From contig WRHO01000020.1 in assembly GCA_009783205.1 (NCBI GenBank), positions 1 to 37,473 on the forward strand: a stretch of DNA of 37,473 nt, in the 5' to 3' direction. Made by a program: the position numbers and the translations under genes. The notes under the pieces were generated by a model. It worked only from the letters and a program-made list of their open reading frames with translations, was not told the DNA's origin and did no database searches. Positions 9,130-19,038 of the stretch are shown here, piece after piece. Source of the DNA: Oscillospiraceae bacterium. Its GTDB lineage: Bacteria > Bacillota > Clostridia > Oscillospirales > Ruminococcaceae. How positions within the stretch are numbered: the first letter of the stretch is position 1; each line of letters opens with the position of its first letter.

Positions 9130-12100
9130 ATGGCTACTGCATTTGATTCAATGAAAATCGGACTGGCTTCCCCGAAACAGATTCGCAATTGGAGCTACGG
9201 AGTTGTTGAACGCCCCGAAACTATAAATTATCGTACGCAAAAACCCGAAAAAGACGGGTTGTTTTGCGAACGGATTTTCGGGCCGCAGAAGGACTGGGAG
9301 TGTAACTGCGGTAAGTATAAAAGGATTCGTTTTAAGGGAAAGATATGCGAACGCTGTGGCGTTGAGGTTACCCGCAATAAGGTTCGCCGCGAAAGAATGG
9401 GGCATATTGAATTAGCCGCCCCCGTATCACACATTTGGTATTTTAAAGGAACTCCGTCAAGAATAGGACAGGTGCTTGATATTTCCCCGAAACGTCTTGA
9501 AGAAGTTTTATATTTCACCAAATATGTGGTTATTGATAAGGGCGAGACCTCGTTGGCAAAGGGTCAGCTTCTTTCTGAAAAAGAATACATGGACGCAAAA
9601 GAAAGATACAAAGAGGACAATGCTTTTTTTGCAAAAATGGGTGCCGAATCAATAAAAGAGCTACTTTCCGAATATGGGAGCAATCGCTTTGATTACTATA
9701 TTTTAGAACACATTAAGGATTTTTCGGCGATTACCGGGCTTTCAAAAATGGAGATTGAGGACTATTTGGCAAAACGCAAGAGAATAGTCACCTTTTTCCC
9801 GGAGGGTATTACCGAGGAAGCGGGATATTCGCGACAGGAAGCGTCTTTTGCCGAGGGCGATATTATCCAACGCAGGGATTATGAAGATGTAATTGTTCCT
9901 TTAAATATTAAGCGCAGGAAAAACGGCTACAAAATAGTCGAAACCGTTACCGGCTCGGAATATATCGAAGAATTGTTCGAGCAAAACGATGAACACCAAT
10001 TGGTACAAAAACACCCCCGCGAGGAATGGGTCAGCAATTTGGTTTGGGTATCGGAGGAGCTGAAGGAGCTTCTTCACAATACCTCACAGGGACAAAAAAA
10101 GCTTAAGCTTCTTAAAAGGCTCGATGTTATTGAGGCTTTCCGTAAAAGCGACGCTTGTCCCGAGTGGATGGCACTTGATGTTATTCCGGTTATTCCGCCG
10201 GATATTCGACCGATGGTATTACTTGACGGCGGTCGTTTTGCAACCTCGGACTTAAACGACCTTTACCGTCGCGTTATTAACAGGAATAACCGTCTTTATA
10301 AGATGATTGAGCTTCGCGCACCCGAAATAATAATACGCAACGAAAAGCGTATGCTCCAAGAAGCGGTTGACGCTTTAATTGATAACGGAAGACACGGGAG
10401 ACCGGTTACAGGCCCGTCCAATCGTCCGTTAAAGTCGTTATCGGATATGCTCAAGGGGAAACAAGGGCGATTCCGTCAAAACCTTTTAGGAAAGCGCGTC
10501 GACTATTCGGGGCGTTCGGTTATCGTTGTCGGACCCGACCTCAAAATGGACCAGTGCGGACTGCCCAAGGAAATGGCAATTGAATTATTTAAGCCTTTTG
10601 TAATGCGGGAATTGGTTGACCGCGGATTATCTAACAATATAAAGAGTGCGCGGAAAATGGTTGAACGCGCAAAAGATGAGGTATGGGACGTTCTCGAGGA
10701 GGTTATTAAAGACCACCCCGTATTGCTCAACCGCGCCCCCACCTTGCACAGACTCGGGATTCAGGCGTTTTCACCCGTTCTTGTTGAAGGACGCGCACTT
10801 AAGCTGCATCCCTTGGTTTGTACCGCTTATAACGCCGACTTTGACGGCGACCAAATGGCTGTTCATCTTCCGCTTTCGAACGAAGCGCGACATGAAGCAA
10901 AATCGCTCATGCTCGCGGCAAAAAATCTGCTCAAGCCGTCTGACGGGCGACCGGTAGCGGTTCCGACACAGGATATGGTTCTCGGCTCGTACTACCTTAC
11001 TCTTTCAAAGGACGGCGAAAAAGGCGAGGGCAAGGTATTCCGTGATTACAATGAAGCTTTAATGGCGTTCCAGGACGGGATTATATCGTTGCACGCTAAA
11101 ATAAAGGTTCAGGTTAAGGTTAATGACGACGAAACCGGCAAATTGCTCAAAAGAGGGCTTATTGATACTACCGTCGGTAAGATTATTTTCAATGAATATA
11201 TTCCGCAAGACCTCGGTTATATCGACAGAAGCGACCCAGCCAATGCTTTAGAGCTCGAAATAAACTTTAAAGTGGGTAAGAAACAGTTAGGGCAAATTAT
11301 AGATAAATGTATAAAAATTCACGGGACAAAAAGAACGGCAAGGGTACTCGATAAAATAAAGGCATTAGGATTCAAATATTCCACAAAAGCGGCAATAACC
11401 GTTGCGGTCTGCGACGCGTCTATACCTCCGGCGAAAAAGGATATTCTCGCGACGGCGGACGAAAAGGTTGACGACATTAACGATTATTTTAACCAAGGTT
11501 TGATTTCCAACGAAGAGCGCAAGGATGCCATTCTGCAGATATGGAACGACGCCACAAACGATGTTTCCAACGCGCTAATAGACAACCTTGATGAATTTAA
11601 CCCCATTTATATGATGGCGGACTCGGGTGCGAGGGGAAGCATTAACCAAATTAGACAGCTTGCGGGAATGAGGGGGCTTATTGCGAATACCTCGGGCGAA
11701 ACAATTGAAATACCGATTCGCTCAAATTATCGTGAAGGATTAAACATTCTCGAATACTTTATCTCTTCTCGCGGCGCGAGAAAAGGATTGGCAGATACTG
11801 CGCTCAGAACCGCCGATTCGGGTTATTTGACCCGTCGTCTCGTTGATGTTTCACAGGAGGTTATAATAAGAGAAGAAGACTGTTCCACCAAAAACGGAAT
11901 TGAAGTCTATGAAATACGCGAAGGAAAAGAGTTAATTGAGCCTCTTGAAGAAAGATTACTCGGCAGATATTTAGTCGACAGCGTCAGAGATAAAAAAGGA
12001 ACAGTTATCGTACCGAACGACCGCCTTATCACAGATGAGGACGCAAAAAAGATAAAAAACGCGCTTATTGAAGCGGGGGTCGAGACGGTAAAAATCCGTT

Positions 12101-13002
12101 CGGTATTAACCTGTGAGGCGGAACAAGGTGTATGCGCCAAATGCTACGGTGCGTCCCTCGCAAACGGAAAGCCGATAAGCAAGGGTGAGGCGGTCGGAAT
12201 TATTGCGGCACAGTCGATAGGCGAGCCGGGTACACAGCTCACCATGAGAACCTTCCAGGTTGGCGGTATCGTATCGGCAGATGATATAACACAGGGGCTT
12301 CCCCGTGTTGAAGAACTTTTCGAGAGTCGCCGACCCAAATCGAGCGCGATAATGACGGAGCTTAACGGCGAGGTTAAGCTTGAGGAAATAAAGAAAACCC
12401 GACACGTTACTGTAACCGATGATGAAGGCAATTCAAAGAGCTATGCGGCTCCGTTCGGATACCGCCTGAAGGTTGAGGAGGGGGAACGCGTAGAAGCGGG
12501 TGACCCGCTTACAGAAGGAAGCCTTAACCCGCACGATGTTCTCGCCGTAAAAGGAGAACAAGAGGTTCAAAATTATATCATAGCCGAGGTACAAAAGGTG
12601 TACCGTTTACAGGGCGTTGACATCAACGACAAGCATATTGAGGTAATAGTGCGACAAATGATGCGTAAGGTCAAGATTGACGACCCGGGCGACAGCTATT
12701 TGTTGCCTAACTCGAGCGTTGACAAAAGCCAAATTATCAGAATTAATGCCGAGCTTGACCAACGTAAGGCGAACGGTGAGGATATCGTGTATCCTACCTA
12801 TACGCCCATGCTTTTGGGTATCACAAAAGCGTCGTTGGCAACCGACAGCTTCCTTTCCGCCGCATCGTTCCAGGAAACAACCCGCGTATTGACCGAAGCG
12901 GCAATTCACGGTAAGGTTGACCCGTTGATTGGGCTAAAGGAGAATGTCATTATCGGTAAGCTCATTCCCGCCGGTACGGGAATGACCTACGACGGCAGTT
13001 GA
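9130..13002 (+). CDS. rpoC: DNA-directed RNA polymerase beta' subunit
   Basis: This is the beta' subunit, 1290 residues. The N-terminal zinc site is present as CNCGKYKR with CERCG. The catalytic NADFDGD motif lies at about residues 567-573. The second cysteine cluster [13 protein letters not shown] and the following [20 protein letters not shown] block are intact. I start at ATG 9130 because the possible GTG at 9124 is part of the AGAGGTG ribosome site. The frame ends DGS-stop, and the TGA stop lies within the first unit of an AGTTGAC repeat tract, suggesting that the repeat set the present C-terminus. It is cotranscribed with rpoB and followed by a clear terminator. Confidence 0.99.
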   Translation: MATAFDSMKIGLASPKQIRNWSYGVVERPETINYRTQKPEKDGLFCERIFGPQKDWECNCGKYKRIRFKGKICERCGVEVTRNKVRRERMGHIELAAPVSHIWYFKGTPSRIGQVLDISPKRLEEVLYFTKYVVIDKGETSLAKGQLLSEKEYMDAKERYKEDNAFFAKMGAESIKELLSEYGSNRFDYYILEHIKDFSAITGLSKMEIEDYLAKRKRIVTFFPEGITEEAGYSRQEASFAEGDIIQRRDYEDVIVPLNIKRRKNGYKIVETVTGSEYIEELFEQNDEHQLVQKHPREEWVSNLVWVSEELKELLHNTSQGQKKLKLLKRLDVIEAFRKSDACPEWMALDVIPVIPPDIRPMVLLDGGRFATSDLNDLYRRVINRNNRLYKMIELRAPEIIIRNEKRMLQEAVDALIDNGRHGRPVTGPSNRPLKSLSDMLKGKQGRFRQNLLGKRVDYSGRSVIVVGPDLKMDQCGLPKEMAIELFKPFVMRELVDRGLSNNIKSARKMVERAKDEVWDVLEEVIKDHPVLLNRAPTLHRLGIQAFSPVLVEGRALKLHPLVCTAYNADFDGDQMAVHLPLSNEARHEAKSLMLAAKNLLKPSDGRPVAVPTQDMVLGSYYLTLSKDGEKGEGKVFRDYNEALMAFQDGIISLHAKIKVQVKVNDDETGKLLKRGLIDTTVGKIIFNEYIPQDLGYIDRSDPANALELEINFKVGKKQLGQIIDKCIKIHGTKRTARVLDKIKALGFKYSTKAAITVAVCDASIPPAKKDILATADEKVDDINDYFNQGLISNEERKDAILQIWNDATNDVSNALIDNLDEFNPIYMMADSGARGSINQIRQLAGMRGLIANTSGETIEIPIRSNYREGLNILEYFISSRGARKGLADTALRTADSGYLTRRLVDVSQEVIIREEDCSTKNGIEVYEIREGKELIEPLEERLLGRYLVDSVRDKKGTVIVPNDRLITDEDAKKIKNALIEAGVETVKIRSVLTCEAEQGVCAKCYGASLANGKPISKGEAVGIIAAQSIGEPGTQLTMRTFQVGGIVSADDITQGLPRVEELFESRRPKSSAIMTELNGEVKLEEIKKTRHVTVTDDEGNSKSYAAPFGYRLKVEEGERVEAGDPLTEGSLNPHDVLAVKGEQEVQNYIIAEVQKVYRLQGVDINDKHIEVIVRQMMRKVKIDDPGDSYLLPNSSVDKSQIIRINAELDQRKANGEDIVYPTYTPMLLGITKASLATDSFLSAASFQETTRVLTEAAIHGKVDPLIGLKENVIIGKLIPAGTGMTYDGS

Positions 13003-13038
13003 CGGACAGTTGACAATTGACAGTTGACAGTTGACAGT
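12996..13038 (+). repeat. AGTTGAC/AATTGAC heptamer tract spanning the rpoC stop
   Basis: Five AGTTGAC-like units (AGTTGAC, GGAC spacer, AGTTGAC, AATTGAC, AGTTGAC, AGTTGAC) run from the last codons of rpoC into the spacer. Every TTGACA resembles a -35 hexamer, but no TATAAT follows at the right distance. Confidence 0.7.
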
Positions 13039-13053
13039 ATAATTAACCAAGCG

Positions 13054-13090
13054 AACGCCGCAGTGTGTCATCACTGCGGCGTTTATTTAC
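13054..13090 (+). terminator. Rho-independent terminator after rpoBC
   Basis: AACGCCGCAGTG (13054-13065) pairs perfectly with CACTGCGGCGTT (13072-13083) around a TGTCAT loop, followed by TATTTACT. A 12-bp GC-rich stem with a T-rich tail ends the rpoBC message. Confidence 0.88.
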
Positions 13091-13185
13091 TGTTCCTTAA
13101 TGGTCATTTTTGACAAAATACCTCTACATTATACCTCGTAATACAGTAAAAGTCAACGATTTTCTTTAAGAAACCCTTTATTCGC

Positions 13186-13212
13186 TTGACTTTTATTGTG
13201 TTTTGGTATAAT
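13186..13212 (+). promoter_or_regulatory. Promoter of the rpsL-rpsG-fusA operon
   Basis: TTGACT (13186-13191) and TATAAT (13207-13212) are 15 bp apart. The short spacer is compensated by an extended -10 (TGG directly before TATAAT). Start expected near 13219. Confidence 0.75.
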
Positions 13213-13225
13213 ATTACTTAGTGTG

Positions 13226-13252
13226 CTTAATACTAAGTATACAAGTATTAAG
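13226..13252 (+). promoter_or_regulatory. Perfect 9-bp hairpin in the rpsL leader
   Basis: CTTAATACT (13226-13234) and AGTATTAAG (13244-13252) are perfect complements around AAGTATACA, a 9-mer that occurs again at 13250-13258. It lies between the promoter and the ribosome site, where an autoregulatory or stability element could act. No known leader motif was recognised. Confidence 0.45.
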
Positions 13253-13285
13253 TATACACGATTATAAAAAGAAAGGAGAAACAAA

Positions 13286-13705
13286 TTGCCGACTTTAAAC
13301 CAATTAGTCAGAAAAGGGCGAGAGGTATCCGAAAAGAAATCGAAATCGCCCGCGCTTCAAAAGGGTCTCAACACCTTGAAAAAAGCGACAACTGACCAGT
13401 CTTCACCGCAAAAGCGCGGAGTCTGTACCGCAGTAAGAACGCATACGCCGAAAAAGCCTAATTCCGCTATGAGAAAAATAGCGAGAGTGCGCTTATCGAA
13501 CGGAATCGAAGTTACCGCTTACATTCCGGGAATCGGTCATAAGCTTCAAGAACACAGCGTTGTTCTTATCAGAGGCGGACGTGTTAAGGATTTACCCGGT
13601 GTGCGTTATCACATCGTAAGGGGTACTCTTGACGCACAAGGCGTTGACGGCAGGATGCAGTCGAGGTCAAAGTATGGGGCGAAACGCCCAAAAGCGGGAA
13701 AATAA
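13286..13705 (+). CDS. rpsL: 30S ribosomal protein S12
   Basis: S12 is a universal small-subunit protein at the decoding centre, here 139 residues. The conserved [20 protein letters not shown] block and the segment [20 protein letters not shown] are intact. The Lys residues where streptomycin-resistance changes arise are wild type. The start codon is TTG at 13286, behind a strong AAAGGAG site; no better in-frame start exists and the family N-terminus ([12 protein letters not shown]) begins there. It is first in the str operon with rpsG and fusA. Confidence 0.98.
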   Translation: MPTLNQLVRKGREVSEKKSKSPALQKGLNTLKKATTDQSSPQKRGVCTAVRTHTPKKPNSAMRKIARVRLSNGIEVTAYIPGIGHKLQEHSVVLIRGGRVKDLPGVRYHIVRGTLDAQGVDGRMQSRSKYGAKRPKAGK

Positions 13706-13712
13706 AAAACGG

Positions 13713-13733
13713 TTGACAATTCTAAATTGTCGA
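13713..13733 (+). repeat. TTGACAATT dyad in the rpsL-rpsG spacer
   Basis: TTGACAATT and AATTGTCGA form a 9-bp stem (one G-T pair) around CTA. A second related dyad lies at 13813-13839 before rpsG (GTACATTGAC and GTCGATTGTAC). The 178-bp rpsL-rpsG spacer is unusually long for this operon and largely consists of such elements. Confidence 0.5.
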
Positions 13734-13883
13734 GTAAGGTAAGTAAGCGAAAAACAACCGCATAAGCGGAGATATATATATTAGTATTTCTCTGCACAAC
13801 GGTAAATTAATTGTACATTGACTATTGTCGATTGTACGTCGCCGAGTACCAATGAATTCAATCTTTTGAAGGAGGGAAGAAAA

Positions 13884-14354
13884 GTGCCGAGAAGAGGTAA
13901 TGTACCAAAGCGTGAGGTTTTACCCGACCCAATGTACGGTTCGGAGCTGGTGACGAGACTCATCAACAACATCATGCTTGACGGCAAAAAGGGAGTCGCC
14001 CAAAAAATCGTTTACGGAGCTTTTGATATCGTAGGCGAGAAAACGGGCAAAGATTCACTTGAAATGTTTGAACAGGCGTTGGAGAATATTAAACCCCGCC
14101 TGGAGGTTAAAGCGCGCAGAGTGGGCGGCGCGACTTATCAAGTTCCGATGGACGTGAGCCAAGGCAGACAGAGGACGTTAGGACTCCGTTGGCTGACAAT
14201 GTTCTCAAGAAAGCGCAGTGAAAAGACAATGCGGGAAAGACTCGCAAACGAAATTCTCGATGCGTTAAAGGGACAGGGCAGCGCCTGTAAAAAGCGGGAC
14301 GATACACATAAAATGGCGGAGGCTAATAAAGCGTTCGCACATTTCAAATGGTAA
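13884..14354 (+). CDS. rpsG: 30S ribosomal protein S7
   Basis: S7 organises the head of the small ribosomal subunit. The protein is 156 residues, the usual length, and begins [12 protein letters not shown] from a GTG at 13884 behind GAAGGAGGG. The frame stays open 22 codons upstream, but that extension does not resemble S7 and is encoded by repeat-like spacer DNA. The block [13 protein letters not shown] and the C-terminal FAHFKW ending are typical. The TAA stop is directly followed by the fusA ATG. Confidence 0.98.
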   Translation: MPRRGNVPKREVLPDPMYGSELVTRLINNIMLDGKKGVAQKIVYGAFDIVGEKTGKDSLEMFEQALENIKPRLEVKARRVGGATYQVPMDVSQGRQRTLGLRWLTMFSRKRSEKTMRERLANEILDALKGQGSACKKRDDTHKMAEANKAFAHFKW

Positions 14355-16436
14355 ATGGCTGCCGTAACAGCTAAGAGAGAGGTATCTCTTGAAAAAACCC
14401 GCAATATCGGAATAATGGCTCACATCGATGCGGGAAAAACAACCACCACAGAAAGAATATTGTTCTATACCGGTAAATCGTATAAAATCGGCGAAACACA
14501 CGAGGGAACCGCCACAATGGACTGGATGGAACAAGAACAAGAGCGGGGAATTACAATAACCTCCGCCGCGACGACGGCGTTTTGGGCTGACCACAGAATC
14601 AATGTAATTGACACCCCGGGACACGTTGACTTCACCGTAGAGGTCGAGCGTTCGTTGAGGGTTCTCGACGGCTCGGTAACGGTATTTTGCGCTAAGGGCG
14701 GCGTCGAACCGCAAAGCGAAACGGTTTGGAGACAAGCCGATAAATATCAAGTTCCGCGTATGGCATATGTAAACAAAATGGATATTATGGGCGCGGATTT
14801 TTTCCGTGTCGTGGATATGATGAAGGACAGGCTTAAGACAAATCCCGTTCCGATTCAGCTTCCAATCGGCAAGGAAGAGGATTTTAAGGGCATGATTGAC
14901 CTCGTGGAAATGAATGCCCGGATTTACGGCGGCGATAAAGAGGGTAAAACCTTTGAGGAATGTGAAATTCCCGACGATATGCGGGCAATTGCGGAGGAAT
15001 ACCGCAACAATTTGCTCGACGCCGTATGCGAACAGGACGACGACATCTTAAACAAATATCTCGAGGGCGAAGAGCTCACTGTTGATGAGATTAAGATGTG
15101 TATTCGAAAGGCTTGTATAGTGAATGATGTTGTGCCGGTGGTTTGCGGAACATCATATAAGAATAAGGGCGTTCAAAAGCTTCTCGACGCAATTGTCGAT
15201 TATATGCCCGCTCCAACCGATGTTGAGGCAATTAAAGGCGTAAACCCCAAAAACGGAAAGGAAGATGAACGCGCCTCGTCCGACGACGAACCATTCGCGG
15301 CTTTGGCGTTTAAAATCGCCACCGACCCGTTTGTGGGTAAGCTTTGTTTCTTCCGCGCTTATTCGGGCAAAATCAAAACGGGCGACAGCGTTTATAACGC
15401 CTCTAAAGACAAAAAAGAGCGTTTCGGAAGAATACTTCAAATGCACGCTAATTCACGCGAGGATATTGAATACTGTTTCGCGGGGGATATAGCGGCGGCA
15501 ATCGGCTTAAAAAACACATCTACGGGAGACACTCTTTGCGTGGAAAGTCACCCGATAGTGCTTGAATCTATGGAGTTTCCCGAGCCGGTAATTGACCTCG
15601 CTATTGAGCCTAAGACAAAAGCCGGACAGGAAAAGTTAGGCATTGCTTTAGCGCGATTAGCGGAGGAAGACCCGACATTTAAAACCTACACCAACTCCGA
15701 AACGGGACAGACTATCATAGCGGGAATGGGCGAGCTTCACTTGGATATCATTGTTGACCGACTTTTACGCGAATTTAAAGTCGAAGCAAACGTAGGTAAG
15801 CCACAGGTTGCGTATAAGGAAACAATCACGAACGCGGTTGAACAGGATACAAAATATGCGCGACAATCGGGCGGTAAAGGACAATTCGGACAGGTTAAAA
15901 TTAAGGTTGAGCCTAACGAATCGGGTAAAGGCTACGAATTTGTCAATAAAATCGTCGGCGGCGCGATTCCCAAGGAGTACATTCCGGCGGTTGACGCGGG
16001 AATTAAGGGCGCGATGATGGCGGGCGTTTTAGCGGGATATCCCGTGGTCGATGTAAAGGTAACCTTATACGACGGCTCATATCATGATGTTGACTCGTCG
16101 GAGATGGCGTTTAAAATTGCCGGCTCAATGGCGTTTAAAGACGCCTGTAAAAAAGCGGGGCCGATTTTGATGGAGCCGATTATGAAGGTAAGCGTTACGG
16201 TTCCCGAGGAATATATGGGCGATGTAATGGGCGACGTAAGCGCGCGGCGCGGAACAATTATCGGCATGGAGGACAGGAGCGGCGTTAAACAGATAAACGC
16301 AAATGTGCCTTTGTCTGAAATGTTCGGATATTCCAACGATTTGCGTTCTAAAACACAAGGTCGCGGACAATATGTAATGGAACCGAGCCACTATATTCAA
16401 GTTCCGAAGTCAATCGCGGAAACTATTCAAAAATAA
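14355..16436 (+). CDS. fusA: Translation elongation factor G
   Basis: EF-G is the GTPase that drives translocation, 693 residues. The G1 motif [13 protein letters not shown] is at about residues 22-34, the switch region [10 protein letters not shown] follows, then DTPGHVDF and the NKMD motif. Domains II to V are complete to the family C-terminus ([16 protein letters not shown]). The ATG abuts the rpsG stop with no spacer and no convincing ribosome site, so translation probably depends on termination-reinitiation from rpsG. The first nine residues are slightly longer than in most EF-G proteins. The last gene before the separate tuf promoter. Confidence 0.98.
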   Translation: MAAVTAKREVSLEKTRNIGIMAHIDAGKTTTTERILFYTGKSYKIGETHEGTATMDWMEQEQERGITITSAATTAFWADHRINVIDTPGHVDFTVEVERSLRVLDGSVTVFCAKGGVEPQSETVWRQADKYQVPRMAYVNKMDIMGADFFRVVDMMKDRLKTNPVPIQLPIGKEEDFKGMIDLVEMNARIYGGDKEGKTFEECEIPDDMRAIAEEYRNNLLDAVCEQDDDILNKYLEGEELTVDEIKMCIRKACIVNDVVPVVCGTSYKNKGVQKLLDAIVDYMPAPTDVEAIKGVNPKNGKEDERASSDDEPFAALAFKIATDPFVGKLCFFRAYSGKIKTGDSVYNASKDKKERFGRILQMHANSREDIEYCFAGDIAAAIGLKNTSTGDTLCVESHPIVLESMEFPEPVIDLAIEPKTKAGQEKLGIALARLAEEDPTFKTYTNSETGQTIIAGMGELHLDIIVDRLLREFKVEANVGKPQVAYKETITNAVEQDTKYARQSGGKGQFGQVKIKVEPNESGKGYEFVNKIVGGAIPKEYIPAVDAGIKGAMMAGVLAGYPVVDVKVTLYDGSYHDVDSSEMAFKIAGSMAFKDACKKAGPILMEPIMKVSVTVPEEYMGDVMGDVSARRGTIIGMEDRSGVKQINANVPLSEMFGYSNDLRSKTQGRGQYVMEPSHYIQVPKSIAETIQK

Positions 16437-16448
16437 TTCAAAAAACAC

Positions 16449-16477
16449 TTGAATTATTTAACAGAATCTGATACAAT
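16449..16477 (+). promoter_or_regulatory. Promoter of tuf
   Basis: TTGAAT (16449-16454) and TACAAT (16472-16477) are 17 bp apart, with TGA before the -10 as an extended element. It lies in the 92-bp fusA-tuf spacer and gives tuf its own message. Confidence 0.78.
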
Positions 16478-16528
16478 GTAATTTGTATTTAAGTAAATTA
16501 ACAATTTGTTTATTTTTAGGAGGAAAAA

Positions 16529-17728
16529 ATGGCTAAACAAAAATTTGAACGTACTAAACCCCACGTTAATATCGGTACAATCGGTCACGTTGACCACGGT
16601 AAAACGACATTAACGGCTGCGATTACTAAAACCCTCGCGATTTCGGGTAAAGCTAAATTTGAAGATTACGACCAAATTGACAGAGCTCCCGAAGAAAGAG
16701 AACGCGGTATTACGATTAACACGGCTCACGTTGAATACGAAACCGACGCTCGTCACTACGCGCACGTTGACTGCCCGGGACACGCCGACTATATCAAAAA
16801 CATGATTACCGGCGCGGCACAAATGGACGGAGCTATTCTCGTTGTTGCCGGTACCGACGGCCCTATGGCTCAAACCAAAGAGCATATCCTGCTCGCTAAA
16901 CAGGTTAATGTGCCTTCAATCGTTGTTTTCATCAACAAATGTGATGAGGTTGACGATGAGGAATTGCTCGAATTAGTAGACATGGATATACGTGAAATTC
17001 TTACAAAGAACGGTTTCCCCGGAGACGATACACCGATTATCCGCGGTTCGGCAAGAGATGCTTTGACGTCCTCGAGCCAAGACCTTGCCGCTCCCGAGTT
17101 CGCTTGTATTCACGAATTAATGAAAGCCGTTGACGAGTTTATACCGACCCCCGAGCGCAAATCCGACCTTCCGTTCATGATGTCGGTTGAAGCGGTTACA
17201 ACTATTCCCGGACGCGGAACCGTTGTTACCGGTCGTGTGGAAAAGGGACAGCTTAACTTAAACGATAAGGTTGAAATAGTCGGACTTGCCGACGAGCCGC
17301 GTGAAACGGTTGTTACCGGTATCGAAATGTTCCACAAGCTCTTGGACACCGCCGAAGCCGGCGACAACATCGGCGCATTGCTCAGAGGTGTTGCGAGAAC
17401 GGAAATCAGACGCGGACAGGTACTTTGTAAGCCCGGTTCAATCAAACCCGGAACAAAGTTCAAGGGACAGGTATACGTTCTTACTAAGGACGAGGGCGGA
17501 CGTCATACGCCGTTCTTCACTAATTACAGACCGCAGTTCTTCTTCGGAACAACCGACGTTACCGGCGTCGTTACACTTGCGGAGGGCAAAGAAATGTGTA
17601 TGCCCGGCGACCACGTAACGATTAACGTAGAACTGATTACACCTATTGCGATAGAAGAAGGTATGAGATTCGCGATTCGTGAAGGCGGTAAAACGGTAGG
17701 CTCGGGTTCTGTAACGGGAATCGGCTGA
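16529..17728 (+). CDS. tuf: Translation elongation factor Tu
   Basis: EF-Tu brings aminoacyl-tRNA to the ribosome, 399 residues. The GTPase motifs [18 protein letters not shown] and NKCD are intact, as are the domain II and III regions ending [14 protein letters not shown] near-ideal AGGAGG site precedes the ATG. It has its own promoter and terminator, so it can be made in excess over fusA, as usual for this abundant protein. No other tuf copy is in the window. Confidence 0.99.
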   Translation: MAKQKFERTKPHVNIGTIGHVDHGKTTLTAAITKTLAISGKAKFEDYDQIDRAPEERERGITINTAHVEYETDARHYAHVDCPGHADYIKNMITGAAQMDGAILVVAGTDGPMAQTKEHILLAKQVNVPSIVVFINKCDEVDDEELLELVDMDIREILTKNGFPGDDTPIIRGSARDALTSSSQDLAAPEFACIHELMKAVDEFIPTPERKSDLPFMMSVEAVTTIPGRGTVVTGRVEKGQLNLNDKVEIVGLADEPRETVVTGIEMFHKLLDTAEAGDNIGALLRGVARTEIRRGQVLCKPGSIKPGTKFKGQVYVLTKDEGGRHTPFFTNYRPQFFFGTTDVTGVVTLAEGKEMCMPGDHVTINVELITPIAIEEGMRFAIREGGKTVGSGSVTGIG

Positions 17729-17739
17729 TTTTATCAATT

Positions 17740-17777
17740 AAAAATTCCCTCTGTGTTTGACACGGGGGAATTTTTTT
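17740..17777 (+). terminator. Terminator of tuf, overlapping the next promoter
   Basis: AAATTCCC with CTGTG pairs with CACGG with GGGAATTT (one bulged base), followed by a T7 run. The loop and descending arm contain TTGACA, the -35 box of the next gene's promoter. Confidence 0.88.
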
Positions 17778-17785
17778 GTTATAAT
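17757..17785 (+). promoter_or_regulatory. Consensus promoter embedded in the tuf terminator
   Basis: TTGACA (17757-17762) and TATAAT (17780-17785) are separated by 17 bp, and the T-run of the terminator forms part of the spacer. The start falls at about 17792, the A of the next gene's ATG. Confidence 0.8.
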
Positions 17786-17791
17786 GTTTTT

Positions 17792-18334
17792 ATGAAAAAC
17801 AGTTCAGCTTTTAAAATAGCATATTGCGGTATAGTATGCGCCATGTCGACATTGATTATGTTTACCTCGGTTATACCCGCTATGACCTATATTATGCCCG
17901 CGCTCGCCGGTATAATCATATGGAGCGTAAGCGGACAAATTAATCGCGGGTGGGCTTTTTTAACATTTGCGGCGTCGGCTTTTTTAGTCTTATTTTTGAC
18001 GCCGGAAATGGAGGCAAAGACATATTTTATAATGTTCTTCGGCTATTATCCTCTTATTCGGGCTACGCTTCACAAAATAAGCTTTATCCCCGCGCAAATA
18101 TTAGCTAAGTTAATATTATTTAACGCGGCGGCGGTGAGCGGGTATCAAATTGTGATTCATATTTTCGGAATAACCGACGTTCTTAACGATTTGTCTGAAT
18201 TTGGCGAAAACGCGGTATATGTATTTTGGGCTTTCGGTAATGTAGCTTTTTTTGCGTATGATTTTGCTCTAAAATACGTCTTTTATGCGTTTGACGCTTG
18301 GATTAAACCGGCTATTAATAAAAAAATAAAATAA
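17792..18334 (+). CDS. Small integral membrane protein, possibly ECF-transporter S-component-like
   Basis: This 180-residue protein is highly hydrophobic with about five or six membrane segments and a short basic end (KPAINKKIK). Its early segment (YCGIVCAMSTLIMFTSVIPAM) resembles S-components of energy-coupling-factor vitamin transporters and related clostridial membrane proteins in layout. I see no diagnostic binding motif, so the substrate is unknown. The frame opens earlier at 17753, but both boxes of the promoter lie in that stretch. The start is therefore ATG 17792, which coincides with the predicted transcription start. There is no ribosome site upstream, so the mRNA should be leaderless. 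Confidence 0.75.
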   Translation: MKNSSAFKIAYCGIVCAMSTLIMFTSVIPAMTYIMPALAGIIIWSVSGQINRGWAFLTFAASAFLVLFLTPEMEAKTYFIMFFGYYPLIRATLHKISFIPAQILAKLILFNAAAVSGYQIVIHIFGITDVLNDLSEFGENAVYVFWAFGNVAFFAYDFALKYVFYAFDAWIKPAINKKIK

Positions 18335-18337
18335 CAC

Positions 18338-18366
18338 TTGAATTTGTCTTAAAATTGGTATATAAT
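18338..18366 (+). promoter_or_regulatory. Promoter of the pduL-like gene
   Basis: TTGAAT (18338-18343) and TATAAT (18361-18366) are 17 bp apart. Start expected near 18373, ahead of the AAAGGAG ribosome site. Confidence 0.8.
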
Positions 18367-18399
18367 GTATATAAATTATTAAAACAAAAGGAGAACAAA

Positions 18400-18969
18400 A
18401 TGAACATATTAATCGAAACGTCGGCGAGACACGTTCATCTTACACAAAAGAGCATCGACACATTATTTGGCGCGGGGTATCAGCTCACTAAGGTCAAAGA
18501 CCTCTCTCAACCGGGACAATTCGCGTGTCAGGAGCGCGTAACAATTGTTGGGGAGAAAAACAAATTAGAGGGCGTTTCTATATTAGGCCCGGCGAGACCG
18601 GCTGACCAGGTTGAGATTTCCGCAACCGATGCGCGTTCTATCGGCGTAAAAGCACCGGTTAGAGAATCTGCCGATTTAGCGGGAAGCCCCGGCTGTACAA
18701 TAATCGGGCCTAAGGGCGAAATTAAAATTTCCGAGGGTGTAATTGTTGCTAAGAGACACGCGCATCTTATTCCCGAAACCGCCGAAAAATGGGGAATAAC
18801 AAACGGGCAGGTTGTGAACTTAAAAATTAATTCAAACGGAAGAAGCGCGGTTTTAGGCGACGTTGTTGCGCGAGTAAGAGCGGATTTTGCAAACGCCGTT
18901 CACATTGATACCGATGAATCAAATGCCGTTTCTGCGGCACCGGGAATGATGGGCGAGGTAGTGTTATAG
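18400..18969 (+). CDS. pduL: PduL-type phosphate acyltransferase
   Basis: PduL interconverts acyl-CoA and acyl-phosphate, an alternative to the Pta enzyme. It is 189 residues with the two zinc-binding His motifs of the fold: RHVHL with His-11 and His-13, and RHAHL with His-120 and His-122. ATG 18400 follows AAAGGAG and matches the family start; upstream codons belong to the promoter. The protein lacks the N-terminal extension that directs PduL into microcompartments and no microcompartment genes are near. I infer a cytoplasmic role in making acetate and ATP together with acetate kinase. The zinc-ribbon gene 69 nt downstream may be cotranscribed. Confidence 0.92.
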   Translation: MNILIETSARHVHLTQKSIDTLFGAGYQLTKVKDLSQPGQFACQERVTIVGEKNKLEGVSILGPARPADQVEISATDARSIGVKAPVRESADLAGSPGCTIIGPKGEIKISEGVIVAKRHAHLIPETAEKWGITNGQVVNLKINSNGRSAVLGDVVARVRADFANAVHIDTDESNAVSAAPGMMGEVVL

Positions 18970-19038
18970 TCGGTCGGCTTAATAACGGTTATCAAATTAA
19001 TATAAAGAACTGTTCAATAAAACTGGGGGTATACGATT

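Noticed and set aside
12996-13038. TTGACA units after rpoC as promoters of the rpsL operon
   Set aside because: No -10 box at 16-18 bp, and the rpoBC terminator lies between the tract and rpsL. A better promoter is at 13186-13212.
13430-13640. Streptomycin-resistance change in rpsL
   Set aside because: The Lys residues in TPKKPNS and in the RVKDLPG loop are wild type.
13818-13883. 22-codon N-terminal extension of rpsG
   Set aside because: It does not resemble S7 and is coded by a spacer dyad; the GTG at 13884 has a strong ribosome site and the family N-terminus.
17753-17791. N-terminal extension of the small membrane protein from 17753
   Set aside because: The stretch is the terminator of tuf plus both promoter boxes; the extension would not be transcribed from that promoter.
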